From positions 1 through 28,938 of the forward strand of contig CAMFHW010000002.1 in assembly GCA_945952175.1 (NCBI GenBank): a DNA stretch of 28,938 nt. Direction: 5' to 3'. Shown in pieces: positions 22,956 to 28,938 of the stretch; position 1 is the stretch's first letter, and each line of letters begins with the position of its first letter. This DNA comes from an uncultured Phenylobacterium sp. (GTDB lineage: Bacteria; Pseudomonadota; Alphaproteobacteria; Caulobacterales; Caulobacteraceae). The position numbers were made by a program, and so were the translations under genes. The notes below the pieces were generated by a model. The model searched no databases. It saw only the letters and a list, made by a program, of their open reading frames with translations, and was not told the DNA's origin.

Positions 22956-22975
22956 GAATTGCACCGGTGCAATTC
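22956..22975. repeat. parS-like palindrome, site 3
   Basis: A perfect 20-bp palindrome, GAATTGCACCGGTGCAATTC, 14 bases before the inverted iterons. Confidence 0.75.
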
Positions 22976-22989
22976 GTGACGCTGGCGAT

Positions 22990-23025
22990 CCCCCAAACGG
23001 TCAGGATCGCCCCCAATCGGTCAGG
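22990..23025 (-). repeat. Two inverted iterons between rep and parA
   Basis: On the minus strand these read CCTGACCGTTTGGGGG (22990-23005) and CCTGACCGATTGGGGG (23010-23025), 20 bases apart. The second is identical to the fifth upstream iteron. Opposite orientation relative to the main array suggests a second Rep-binding cluster, perhaps for handcuffing or loop formation. Confidence 0.85.
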
Positions 23026-23059
23026 TTGGCCGTAGCCGCCATGCAGGAATCGCGATCTA

Positions 23060-23110
23060 GGTAAGGTGCCCAATGTTAATTCGTCGTTAACGATGCGATT
23101 ATAGCGTCGC
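23060..23110 (+). promoter_or_regulatory. Likely parA promoter region
   Basis: An AT-richer stretch after the inverted iterons contains the short inverted repeat GTTAA/TTAAC and TTATAG as a possible -10. It is the only promoter-like segment between the iterons and parA. ParA or Rep could bind here. Confidence 0.35.
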
Positions 23111-23182
23111 GTTGGCCGTACTTTCGCTTTTTGGGTGATCGAGGCCCGTTTTTCGAAACCCGCCCGGAGGCTGCTGGCCCTC

Positions 23183-24385
23183 ATGTCGAACGTCGCCGAA
23201 GCCGCCGCCGCTTCCCTCGCGGGTCCCGTCGCTCAACTGGCCCGCAGGGCCTCGGCGGTAGTCGAAAATCTCCGGGACAGCGCCCGCGCCGCGCGGTCGA
23301 AGGACCGGCGCGAACCGATTTTCTCGATCAGCGAAGCCGCCGCCCTGGTCGGGCGCACGCCAGCGGCGATCCGGGACGCGGAAAAGGATGGCCGCCTTCC
23401 CGAGCCGCCCCGAACCGAGAGCAACCGCCGCGTCGGCTACACCTTGGCGCAGGTCAATGACATGCGAGGCGTGTTCGGCACGCGCCCCTGGCGGGCGCCT
23501 GGCGACCCTTGCGCCGTGATCGCGGTGCAAAACTTCAAGGGCGGGGTGGGGAAGTCCACGCTGTCGGTTCACCTGGCGCAGTATCTGGCCATTCAGGGCT
23601 ACCGGGTAGCGCTGATCGACTGCGACAGTCAGGCCTCCAGCACTACCCTGTTCGGCTACGTGCCGGACCTCGATCTGGGCGAGGACCAGACCCTTTACCC
23701 CTTCCTTCGTGAAGACGACATGCGCTCGCTCGATTACGCGCTGCTCGACACCCACTTCGACGGCTTAAAGCTGATCCCGGCGAACCTGCGCCTGTTCCAA
23801 TCGGAATACGAATTGGCGGCGCGGATGGCGCGGGGCGGCGGACGACTGCTCGACCGGCTGGCCCAGGGCATCGCCTCGATCCAGGACCAGTTCGACATGA
23901 TCATCCTGGATCCGCCGCCGGCGCTTGGGGCGATTTCGTTGTCCGTCTTGCGCGCCGCCAATGCGTTGGTCATTCCGGTTCCGCCGACGGTGATGGACTT
24001 CTCCTCCACCGCGGCCTTCCTGGCGATGCTCGATGAAACACTCTCCGAGCTCGCCTCCCGCGACCTCGCGCCGGACCTGAATTTCATCCGCGTCGTGGCC
24101 TCCAAGGTCGACGAGAACAAGTCGATGCAGAAGGAGATGATCGCGCTGATGCGCCAGGTCTTCGGACTGGCGATGATCCGCACGCCGATGAAGGATTCGG
24201 CGGAAATCGACAACGTCACGGCGCGGCTGATGACCGTCTATGAGGTCGACAGCCCCATGACCAGCAAGGCGGTGCGCGATCGCTGCCTGACCTATCTCAA
24301 TGGCGTCAACGAGGAGGTCCTCCTCGATGTTCGTCAGACCTGGCCGAGCCATGCCGAGCGCCTGCGCAAGGAGGGCCACGCATGA
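23183..24385 (+). CDS. parA: ParA partition ATPase with N-terminal HTH
   Basis: A 400-residue ParA of the long, plasmid RepA/ParA type. Residues about 45-100 form a MerR-like helix-turn-helix (IFSISEAAALVGRTPAAIRD, then RRVGYTLAQVNDM), which lets such proteins repress their own operon. The deviant Walker A is KGGVGKST at 119-126, followed by ALIDCDSQASSTTLF and MIILDPPPALGAISLS. The ATG at 23183 is chosen for GGAGG about 12 bases upstream; GTG 23135 would add 16 residues without a ribosome site. It moves plasmid copies apart together with ParB bound at parS. The palindromes at 22637-22975 lie before it and another between it and parB. Confidence 0.94.
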   Translation: MSNVAEAAAASLAGPVAQLARRASAVVENLRDSARAARSKDRREPIFSISEAAALVGRTPAAIRDAEKDGRLPEPPRTESNRRVGYTLAQVNDMRGVFGTRPWRAPGDPCAVIAVQNFKGGVGKSTLSVHLAQYLAIQGYRVALIDCDSQASSTTLFGYVPDLDLGEDQTLYPFLREDDMRSLDYALLDTHFDGLKLIPANLRLFQSEYELAARMARGGGRLLDRLAQGIASIQDQFDMIILDPPPALGAISLSVLRAANALVIPVPPTVMDFSSTAAFLAMLDETLSELASRDLAPDLNFIRVVASKVDENKSMQKEMIALMRQVFGLAMIRTPMKDSAEIDNVTARLMTVYEVDSPMTSKAVRDRCLTYLNGVNEEVLLDVRQTWPSHAERLRKEGHA

Positions 24386-24399
24386 CCACTTCCAGCGGA

Positions 24400-24417
24400 A
24401 ATTGCACCGGTGCAATT
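24400..24417. repeat. parS-like palindrome, site 4
   Basis: AATTGCACCGGTGCAATT, a perfect 18-bp palindrome, lies between the parA stop and the parB start, 20 bases before ATG 24438. Confidence 0.75.
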
Positions 24418-24437
24418 GGCATAGAAAGGCTCCGTCC

Positions 24438-25463
24438 ATGAGCTCAAAGAACCGCTCATTCGCCGCTGGCCTGATGGGTGCGCTGGACGAGACCGCGCCC
24501 CAGCCGGACGCGCCGACGCGTCTCGGGATCGGCGTGCTCGCCGGTCGAGAGAACCGCATGGCTGAGCTCGCTGCGGGCGCCGTGGTGGCGCGCGCCGTCG
24601 AACAGGTCGACCCGGCGCGATGCCGGCTCTGGAGCGAGCACAACCGCGACTACGACAAGCTCGACGAAGTCCGTTGCGCGGATCTGATCGAAAGCTTCAA
24701 GGCTCAGGGCCGCCAGGAAGTCCCGGCGATCGTCCGCCGCGTGCGCGACACGCCTGACATCGATTTCGAGATCATCTGCGGCGCGCGTCGTCATTGGACG
24801 GTGAGCTGGCTTCGGGCTCACAACTACACCGACTTCCGGTTTCTCGTTGAGGTGCGCGACCTCAACGACGAGGAGGCGTTCCGCATCGCGGATCTCGAAA
24901 ACCGAGCCCGCGAAGACCTCAGCGACGTCGAGCGCGCGCGAGACTATCTGAAGGCCTTGGATCGCTATTATGGCGGTAGCCAGAAGGACATGGCCGAACG
25001 GCTAGAGAAGTCTACCGCTTGGCTTAGCCGCTACCTCGATCTGGCGCGCCTGCCGGCGCAGCTCGTGGCGGCGTTCTCCGATTCCCATGACCTGAAGATC
25101 AAGCACGTCACCCAACTCAAGCCGCTTCTGAAGCCCGATGAGCGTGCCGCGCGGGTGCTTGCGGAAGCCGCCGTCATCGCGAGCGGGGGAGGAGAGGCGG
25201 GCCCGCTGAAGCCCCAGGATGTCATCCGGCGATTGGCCGCGGCGGCGGACCCGCCCCGGGCCTCGCGATCCCCCAAGAAGTCAGGATCGGACGACGACTT
25301 GGTGACGACCTCGGGGGGCGCTCCGGTCCTGCGGATCGTGGGGAAAAAGCGCAAGGAAGTGACCCTGACGCTCCTCCTCGCGGGCGGTGCGTCGCGCCAT
25401 GAGGCCGAAACCGCGCTCCACGCCATTCTCGATGACCACTGGCCTGCGGCCAGCGCGGGATAG
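24438..25463 (+). CDS. parB: ParB partition protein
   Basis: A 341-residue ParB. The N-terminal tail for ParA contact is followed by the ParB domain with VRCADLIESFKAQGRQEVPA, the box EIICGARRHWTVSWLRA and FRIADLENRAREDLSDVERA. The helix-turn-helix is in QKDMAERLEKSTAWLSRYLD and HDLKIKHVTQLKPLL. GARRH is the GxRR motif for CTP in this family. AGAAAGG upstream is the ribosome site. The C-terminal region contains an iteron-like sequence in its DNA at 25270-25285. It should bind the four palindromes around it. A terminator follows. Confidence 0.93.
   Translation: MSSKNRSFAAGLMGALDETAPQPDAPTRLGIGVLAGRENRMAELAAGAVVARAVEQVDPARCRLWSEHNRDYDKLDEVRCADLIESFKAQGRQEVPAIVRRVRDTPDIDFEIICGARRHWTVSWLRAHNYTDFRFLVEVRDLNDEEAFRIADLENRAREDLSDVERARDYLKALDRYYGGSQKDMAERLEKSTAWLSRYLDLARLPAQLVAAFSDSHDLKIKHVTQLKPLLKPDERAARVLAEAAVIASGGGEAGPLKPQDVIRRLAAAADPPRASRSPKKSGSDDDLVTTSGGAPVLRIVGKKRKEVTLTLLLAGGASRHEAETALHAILDDHWPAASAG
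25270..25285 (-). repeat. Isolated iteron inside parB
   Basis: The minus strand reads CCTGACTTCTTGGGGG, a full match to the iteron pattern CCTGAC, variable bases, TTGGGGG. It lies in codons for RSPKKSG of ParB. Confidence 0.7.
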
Positions 25464-25486
25464 GCGCCGCGCGATGCACTGGGCGG

Positions 25487-25512
25487 AAGCGATAGTTAAA
25501 CTATCGCTTTCT
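25487..25512. terminator. Terminator between parB and the XRE gene
   Basis: AAGCGATAG and CTATCGCTT form a 9-bp stem with loop TTAAA, followed by TCTCC. On the other strand the stem is preceded by GGAGA, so it may serve the convergent gene too. Confidence 0.8.
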
Positions 25513-25617
25513 CCGATTCTGGTGCGTGGCGGGGCTCGCGCAGCCCACCAGCCTAGCACTCAGAGAACGCCGTTATCTTTGGTATTTCGACCCCACGCGC
25601 TGCTGGCCGGAGCGGCC

Positions 25618-25872
25618 TCAGGGCTGGTTCGCGGGGCCTGAGGCGCTTTCATCGGGCGCTTTGAGCAGAGTGATCGCAGAGCAGTCCAAACCTTCCGCGA
25701 ACTGCAACAGCGCCGCGGCGCTAAAGCGCCGTTGGCCGCGCTCGTAGGCGAGGACCTCCGGTTCGGACAGACGCATTCGCGCCGCCAGCTCTTCCAGAGT
25801 CAGTCCAAGCTGCGTGCGTCTCGTCTCCACCTGCTTGCCGATCAACCGATCGGTGCTCGCCGGCTGCTGCAT
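25618..25872 (-). CDS. XRE-family helix-turn-helix regulator
   Basis: An 84-residue protein with a Cro/CI-type HTH: IGKQVETRRTQLGLTLEELA, then ARMRLSEPEVLAYERGQRRF and AAALLQFAEGLDCSAITLLK. The start ATG 25872 has GGAGG five bases upstream; a TTG four codons earlier is less likely. The gene is convergent with parB and divergent from the transfer genes at 26187, so it may regulate transfer. It has no sensing domain. Confidence 0.88.
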   Translation of the reverse strand: MQQPASTDRLIGKQVETRRTQLGLTLEELAARMRLSEPEVLAYERGQRRFSAAALLQFAEGLDCSAITLLKAPDESASGPANQP

Positions 25873-26006
25873 CTCGACCTCCAAATATTACCTTAACCTG
25901 ATCTGCGGCTATTCGCGTAGTCGCCATGACGGCCGTCTTGATGGATAGAGCGCGCGTCTGGTTTCGCGCGGCCCAAGCCGCGCGGCAAGGACGCGGCAAT
26001 CGAGCC

Positions 26007-26036
26007 GCCGGAGGGCCGTTCCATCGGCCCTCCGGC
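26007..26036. promoter_or_regulatory. Strong hairpin upstream of traF
   Basis: A perfect 12-bp stem (GCCGGAGGGCCG, loop TTCCAT, complement) lies about 150 bases before traF in the roughly 300-base region after the XRE start. No T run follows. It could be a terminator of an unseen small transcript or an operator; nothing else clear is visible in this gap. Confidence 0.4.
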
Positions 26037-26186
26037 CTCCGGCCGGGCGGGCCGTCCGGGTCCAACCAAGCGAGGGTCTCGGGCCCGGTCGCAGTCTCTC
26101 GCCCAATGGGCGAAAATAGCCTAAAAGGGTCTTGTCGGTCGTTCTCGGGGGCGAGGGGCCGGCTGGTAAAGATCGTCGAGACGCCC

Positions 26187-26759
26187 ATGCCGTTCGCCCC
26201 TTCCGCCCCTTCCGCCCCTTCCGCCCCTTCCGCTGCTTCGCCGCAACCCATTTCCCGTTTCCTTCTGCTCGCGTTCGGTCTGCTCGCCCTGTTGGCCTTG
26301 GCGAGCGCGTCGGGGCCTTGGCTCCTGTGGAACCGCACGGAAAGCGAGCCTGTCGGGCTCTATGGGCGCACGCTACAGCCGCCGGCGATCGGCCGCCTGA
26401 TCGCCTTTCCGGCGCCGGCCGCGGCCTTCCCCTACGCCGACGGCCGGATGGCCTATTTGCGGCGTGTGCCGATCTTGAAGCAGATCGCTGCGGTCGAAGG
26501 CGACCTGGTGTGCGCGCGGGATGGCGTGCTGGCCATCAACGGCCGGCCGGTCGCCCCCGTCTACACGCGCGATCCGCGCGGCCGCGCCTTGCCGCAATGG
26601 AACGGGTGCCGGCGCCTGCGGGCGGCGGAATATTTCGTCTACTCCGACCGCATCCCCAACAGCTTCGACAGCCGCTACTACGGACCTATCCCAGGCGAGC
26701 GGGTGCTTGGGGTCTATCAACCCCTCGCGGCCGCCCAGACGGCCTCTGGAGCCCGCTGA
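26187..26759 (+). CDS. traF: TraF-type conjugal transfer peptidase (S26 family)
   Basis: A 190-residue signal-peptidase-like protein. After a Ser-Ala-Pro tail (residues 4-18) comes one membrane span (FLLLAFGLLALLALASAS), then the nucleophile S53 in TESEPVGLYG and the base K98 in RRVPILKQIAAVEGD. The last box is YFVYSDRIPNSFDSRYYGP. TraF cleaves and helps cyclise the conjugative pilin in IncP and Ti systems. The start ATG 26187 has no strong ribosome site, and the frame is open back to 25926, but the earlier part does not look like protein. The DNA of the Ala-Pro tail is four exact 9-base repeats. It overlaps the next gene by one base. Confidence 0.9.
   Translation: MPFAPSAPSAPSAPSAASPQPISRFLLLAFGLLALLALASASGPWLLWNRTESEPVGLYGRTLQPPAIGRLIAFPAPAAAFPYADGRMAYLRRVPILKQIAAVEGDLVCARDGVLAINGRPVAPVYTRDPRGRALPQWNGCRRLRAAEYFVYSDRIPNSFDSRYYGPIPGERVLGVYQPLAAAQTASGAR
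26196..26231 (+). repeat. Four 9-bp tandem repeats in traF
   Basis: GCCCCTTCC occurs four times in exact tandem and encodes repeats of Ala-Pro-Ser. Such a tract can gain or lose units without breaking the frame. Confidence 0.85.
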
Positions 26760-27616
26760 TGGATCCCGCCGCCCTCGCGGGCCTCTGCGCCCTGTTGGCC
26801 CGTGGCGCGACGGCCCAGCCCTTGCCCGCGGGCGTCACCTGCCCACCCCTCGCGGCGCTCAGCGCGCCTCGGTCTGCAACGGTCGATCCGGCGCGCGGCG
26901 GGCCGCCGCTCGCGGCCGCCTTGGCGTCTGGGACAGCCCGCGAGGCCATCGCCCGCGTCGCCTATGCCGAGGCCGGCAACCAGGGCGACTCGGGGCTGGC
27001 TGGCGTCGTGTACACGATCCTCAACCGGCTGCAGGACGGGCGCTGGGGCGCGACGGTCGAGGCCGTGGTCAACGCGCGCGGACAGTTCGAGCCGGTGATG
27101 CGCGCGGGCGGGTCCTGGCGCAATCTGCGGCCCGTGTCCGACGCCGAGCGGGCGCGGATCGACACCATCCTCAACCTCGCCCTGGAGGGCCGGCTTCCCG
27201 ACCTCACCAACGGCGCGCGGTTCTTCCAGAACGCGTCCGTGGTGGCCGCGCGCGAAGCCGCCGGCACCGTGTCGCCGGGCCTCACGGACTTCGGGGGCGC
27301 GGCCCGCTCGGCGCGCATCGGCGACCACAGTTTCTATGTCGAGGCCCGCCGGGGCGGGGGAGGGGGCGGCGGCGCGTCTCAGGCCAGCTTGGCGCCGTCC
27401 TCCAGTCCGCCGCCGATGACCATCTTCGTCGGCGAGAACCGGGCCAGCGACCGTTCTGAACTGGTGTCGGACGCGCGATCCGACCCGTTCGCCGGGCCCG
27501 TCGTGCTCCGCGCCGAGCCCGCGCCCGACGCCGCCGCCAAGAGCGCGCCGGCGGCCGACCCGCTGCGAGGGATGTTCGTCCTGCCGGACGGTCGCGAGAG
27601 CGATCGCGGGCGTTAG
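26759..27616 (+). CDS. SleB-like cell wall hydrolase
   Basis: A 285-residue protein starting with a weak secretion-like segment. The Hydrolase_2/SleB domain has AIARVAYAEAGNQGDSGLAG (catalytic E71), VVYTILNRLQDGRWGATVEA and ARGQFEPVMR, then NGARFFQN and GDHSFY. The C-terminal 80 residues are Gly-, Ser- and Pro-rich and of low complexity, including a run of glycines. It is coupled to traF by TGATG. It would open peptidoglycan for the transfer apparatus, in place of the usual lytic transglycosylase. Its end overlaps that of the convergent traD gene by four bases. Confidence 0.9.
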   Translation: MDPAALAGLCALLARGATAQPLPAGVTCPPLAALSAPRSATVDPARGGPPLAAALASGTAREAIARVAYAEAGNQGDSGLAGVVYTILNRLQDGRWGATVEAVVNARGQFEPVMRAGGSWRNLRPVSDAERARIDTILNLALEGRLPDLTNGARFFQNASVVAAREAAGTVSPGLTDFGGAARSARIGDHSFYVEARRGGGGGGGASQASLAPSSSPPPMTIFVGENRASDRSELVSDARSDPFAGPVVLRAEPAPDAAAKSAPAADPLRGMFVLPDGRESDRGR

Positions 27617-28299
27617 GACGGATCGCTGTGGGCTTCTCCAATCGCGGCCTCCGCGGCGTCATTCTCGTCCCACTCGGCGGCCTCGTCCTCGGTCTCCGCC
27701 AGCGCCGATTGCGCCATGGCGTCGAAGTCGGGAAGCTGTTCGCCTGCGGCGGCCAAGGCGGTCTCGGCATCCTCTTCGAGGTCGCCGCCCGGGCGCAGGG
27801 CGAGGGGCGGATTGCCGAGCAATTCGCGGACGGTCAGGCGGTCCCGCACGCGGTCCACGCGGCGGTCCAGGATGTCGACCAGGCGCTCCATCAGGTCATC
27901 TCGATCCGCGACGGGGAGGTCGGCCAGCTCGGCCAACAACGCCCCGCCGATGATGATCTTTCCGCGGGTTTCCCGCTTGCGTTGGTTGATCGCCCAGAGC
28001 GCCTCCAACCGCTCCACCCGGGCCTTCAGCACGGCGAAGCGTTGGGCGTCGTCCTCGATCTCGTCGAGCGGTTTGACGTGCCGACGGTTGTGGACGCCGA
28101 CGTGGCCCTGGTCGCGAAGGACGGCCTCCAGTTCGCCGAGCCTTTGGGTGAGCGCCTCTTCTTCGGAGACGCGGCGACCCAGGCGACGGTCGGCTTCCCG
28201 GGCGGCCCAGAGCTCCTTGCGGCGCGTCTTCTGGGCCTCGGACCGGGGGCGGTATTTCGAGGGCCGGGCGTTGCGGCGTCGTTTGTCGATCTTCGCCAT
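27613..28299 (-). CDS. traD: TraD-like conjugal transfer protein
   Basis: A 228-residue protein. The N-terminal half is basic (KIDKRRRNARPSKYRPRS) and probably coiled-coil (EALTQRLGELEAVLR, then RFAVLKARVERLEALWAI). The segment RKRETRGKIIIGGALLAELA matches the TraD family of Ti-type plasmids (KxxTRxKIxxGG). The C-terminus is strongly acidic, which is a long extension compared with the roughly 70-residue classic TraD. It lies divergent from the relaxase gene with the likely oriT between them, as in Ti-type transfer regions, so it probably helps build the relaxosome. Confidence 0.8.
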   Translation of the reverse strand: MAKIDKRRRNARPSKYRPRSEAQKTRRKELWAAREADRRLGRRVSEEEALTQRLGELEAVLRDQGHVGVHNRRHVKPLDEIEDDAQRFAVLKARVERLEALWAINQRKRETRGKIIIGGALLAELADLPVADRDDLMERLVDILDRRVDRVRDRLTVRELLGNPPLALRPGGDLEEDAETALAAAGEQLPDFDAMAQSALAETEDEAAEWDENDAAEAAIGEAHSDPS

Positions 28300-28397
28300 A
28301 ACCGCTCCTCTGGTGGAAAAAAGGACCGTGGTGGGCTGCCTCTATCAAATTGGGCCTGGATGGTCGATAGTGGTCGGCAGAGCAGTTTGTGGACAAT

Positions 28398-28440
28398 GGC
28401 GCATTTACCCCTCGGTTGGGCTACGCCCACCGAAGGATGC
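28398..28440 (-). other. Putative oriT (nic region with hairpin)
   Basis: The minus strand holds GGTAAATGCGCC at 28398-28409, the same as the RSF1010 nic core as I recall it (CCGGTAAATGCGCCCT). Directly 5' of it is a hairpin, TCGGTGGGC, loop GTA, GCCCAACCGA, with one bulged A. In RSF1010 and related MOB-Q origins a hairpin stands at the same place. It lies between traD and the MobL/TraA relaxase gene. Confidence 0.75.
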
Positions 28441-28461
28441 GGTCAGGCTCCGCCCGACACC

Positions 28462-28502
28462 CTCAAACCCCGTTCCCGGCCGGCGACGGCCTGGGGTTTG
28501 AG
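28462..28502. repeat. 10-bp inverted repeat between oriT and relaxase
   Basis: CTCAAACCCC at 28462-28471 is mirrored by GGGGTTTGAG at 28493-28502, with a GC-rich loop that can pair further. A small palindrome, AAGGGCC AG GGCCCTT, follows shortly after. They may bind TraA or an accessory factor, or control traA transcription. Confidence 0.6.
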
Positions 28503-28560
28503 CCAAGGGCCAGGGCCCTTAGCGATCCGCCGGCGCAGGCCGGCCAGGAGAGGGTAGTCA

Positions 28561-28938
28561 GTGGCGTCGTACCTGTGCCGCGTTCAGACCATCCAACGGG
28601 CCGCCGGGCGTTCGGCCGTGGCGGCCGCCGCCTACCGGTCGGGCGTCGCGCTGGTCGACGAGCGCCTGGCGATGGAGTTCGACTTCGCCAACAAGGACGG
28701 CATCGAGCACGCCGAGATCCGCGCGCCGGAGGGGACGCCGACGGCCCTACGAGACCGCGAGCAGCTGTGGAATGCGGCTGAGGCGGCGGAGCTGCGGAAG
28801 GACGGCGTGCCCGCCCGGGAGCTGCTGGTGGCGCTGCCGCATGAACTCGATTTCGAGCAACGTCGCGAGCTGGTGCGGGCGTTCGTCGATGAGCACCTGG
28901 TGGCCAAGGGCATGATCGCCGACGTGGCGATGCACAAG
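28561..28938 (+). CDS. traA: MobL/TraA-type conjugative relaxase, 3' end outside window
   Basis: The first 126 residues are visible. ASYLCRVQTIQRAAGRSAVA and AAAYRSG are the relaxase N-terminus with the catalytic tyrosine region of MOB-Q/TraA proteins. The next parts, EHAEIRAPEG, LWNAAEAAELRKDGVPARE and LLVALPHELDFEQR, and the final IADVAMHK with the start of the metal-binding histidine motif, agree. The GTG start at 28561 has AGGAGAGG upstream. The protein would nick the origin at 28398-28440 and pilot the strand; a helicase part is expected beyond the window. Confidence 0.92.
   Translation, partial: MASYLCRVQTIQRAAGRSAVAAAAYRSGVALVDERLAMEFDFANKDGIEHAEIRAPEGTPTALRDREQLWNAAEAAELRKDGVPARELLVALPHELDFEQRRELVRAFVDEHLVAKGMIADVAMHK

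Noticed and set aside
25926..26186. An N-terminal extension of TraF of 87 residues
   Set aside because: The extension is arginine- and glycine-rich without protein-like features and contains a 12-bp hairpin. The membrane span and peptidase motifs fit a start at 26187.

Overview
The window is very GC-rich and looks like an alphaproteobacterial accessory replicon, most likely a conjugative plasmid of the Caulobacterales (Caulobacter, Phenylobacterium or Brevundimonas type). The reasons are a GcrA-family regulator, a ParA with an N-terminal helix-turn-helix, an iteron-type replication initiator and a TraA/TraF/TraD transfer module. All identifications come from reading the sequence; no database search was made.

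Layout. Positions 1-3202 hold the end of a ParB-like gene, then three leftward units: a small hypothetical protein, a VapBC-type toxin-antitoxin pair and a small DUF-type protein. Positions 3300-16130 are a rightward cargo block. It holds a very large methyltransferase plus Strawberry-notch helicase fusion, an SRPBCC protein, two tandem PAPS-reductase-like PP-loop enzymes, several small unknown proteins, a C5-cytosine DNA methyltransferase with a repeated recognition region, a zinc-finger protein, a DUF7007-like protein, RadC and an ArdB/KlcA antirestriction protein. Positions 16160-19250 hold GcrA, an unknown protein, a DpdA-like DNA transglycosylase and a DUF2493 (SLOG) protein. Positions 19340-21160 hold a small conserved protein and a single-stranded DNA-binding protein, each behind a copy of the same long structured leader, with a probable dead gene between them.

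Positions 21320-25512 are the replication and partition core. It has five 22-bp-period iterons, an inverted operator at the rep promoter, the Rep protein, two inverted iterons, four copies of the palindrome ATTGCACCGGTGCAAT (probable parS), ParA and ParB. Positions 25600-28938 hold an XRE regulator, TraF peptidase, a cell wall hydrolase, TraD on the opposite strand, a probable RSF1010/Ti-like oriT and the start of a TraA/MobL relaxase.

The genes fit together as a self-maintaining, transferable replicon whose cargo is dominated by DNA modification and evasion of host defence. The most unusual signals are a family of at least six related 5' leaders in the cargo block. Each has a hairpin with a G(C/T)GAG-like loop and compensated stems, followed in most by a hairpin that presents the Shine-Dalgarno in its loop and ends at the start codon. 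A second, unrelated leader pair shows a covarying stem.
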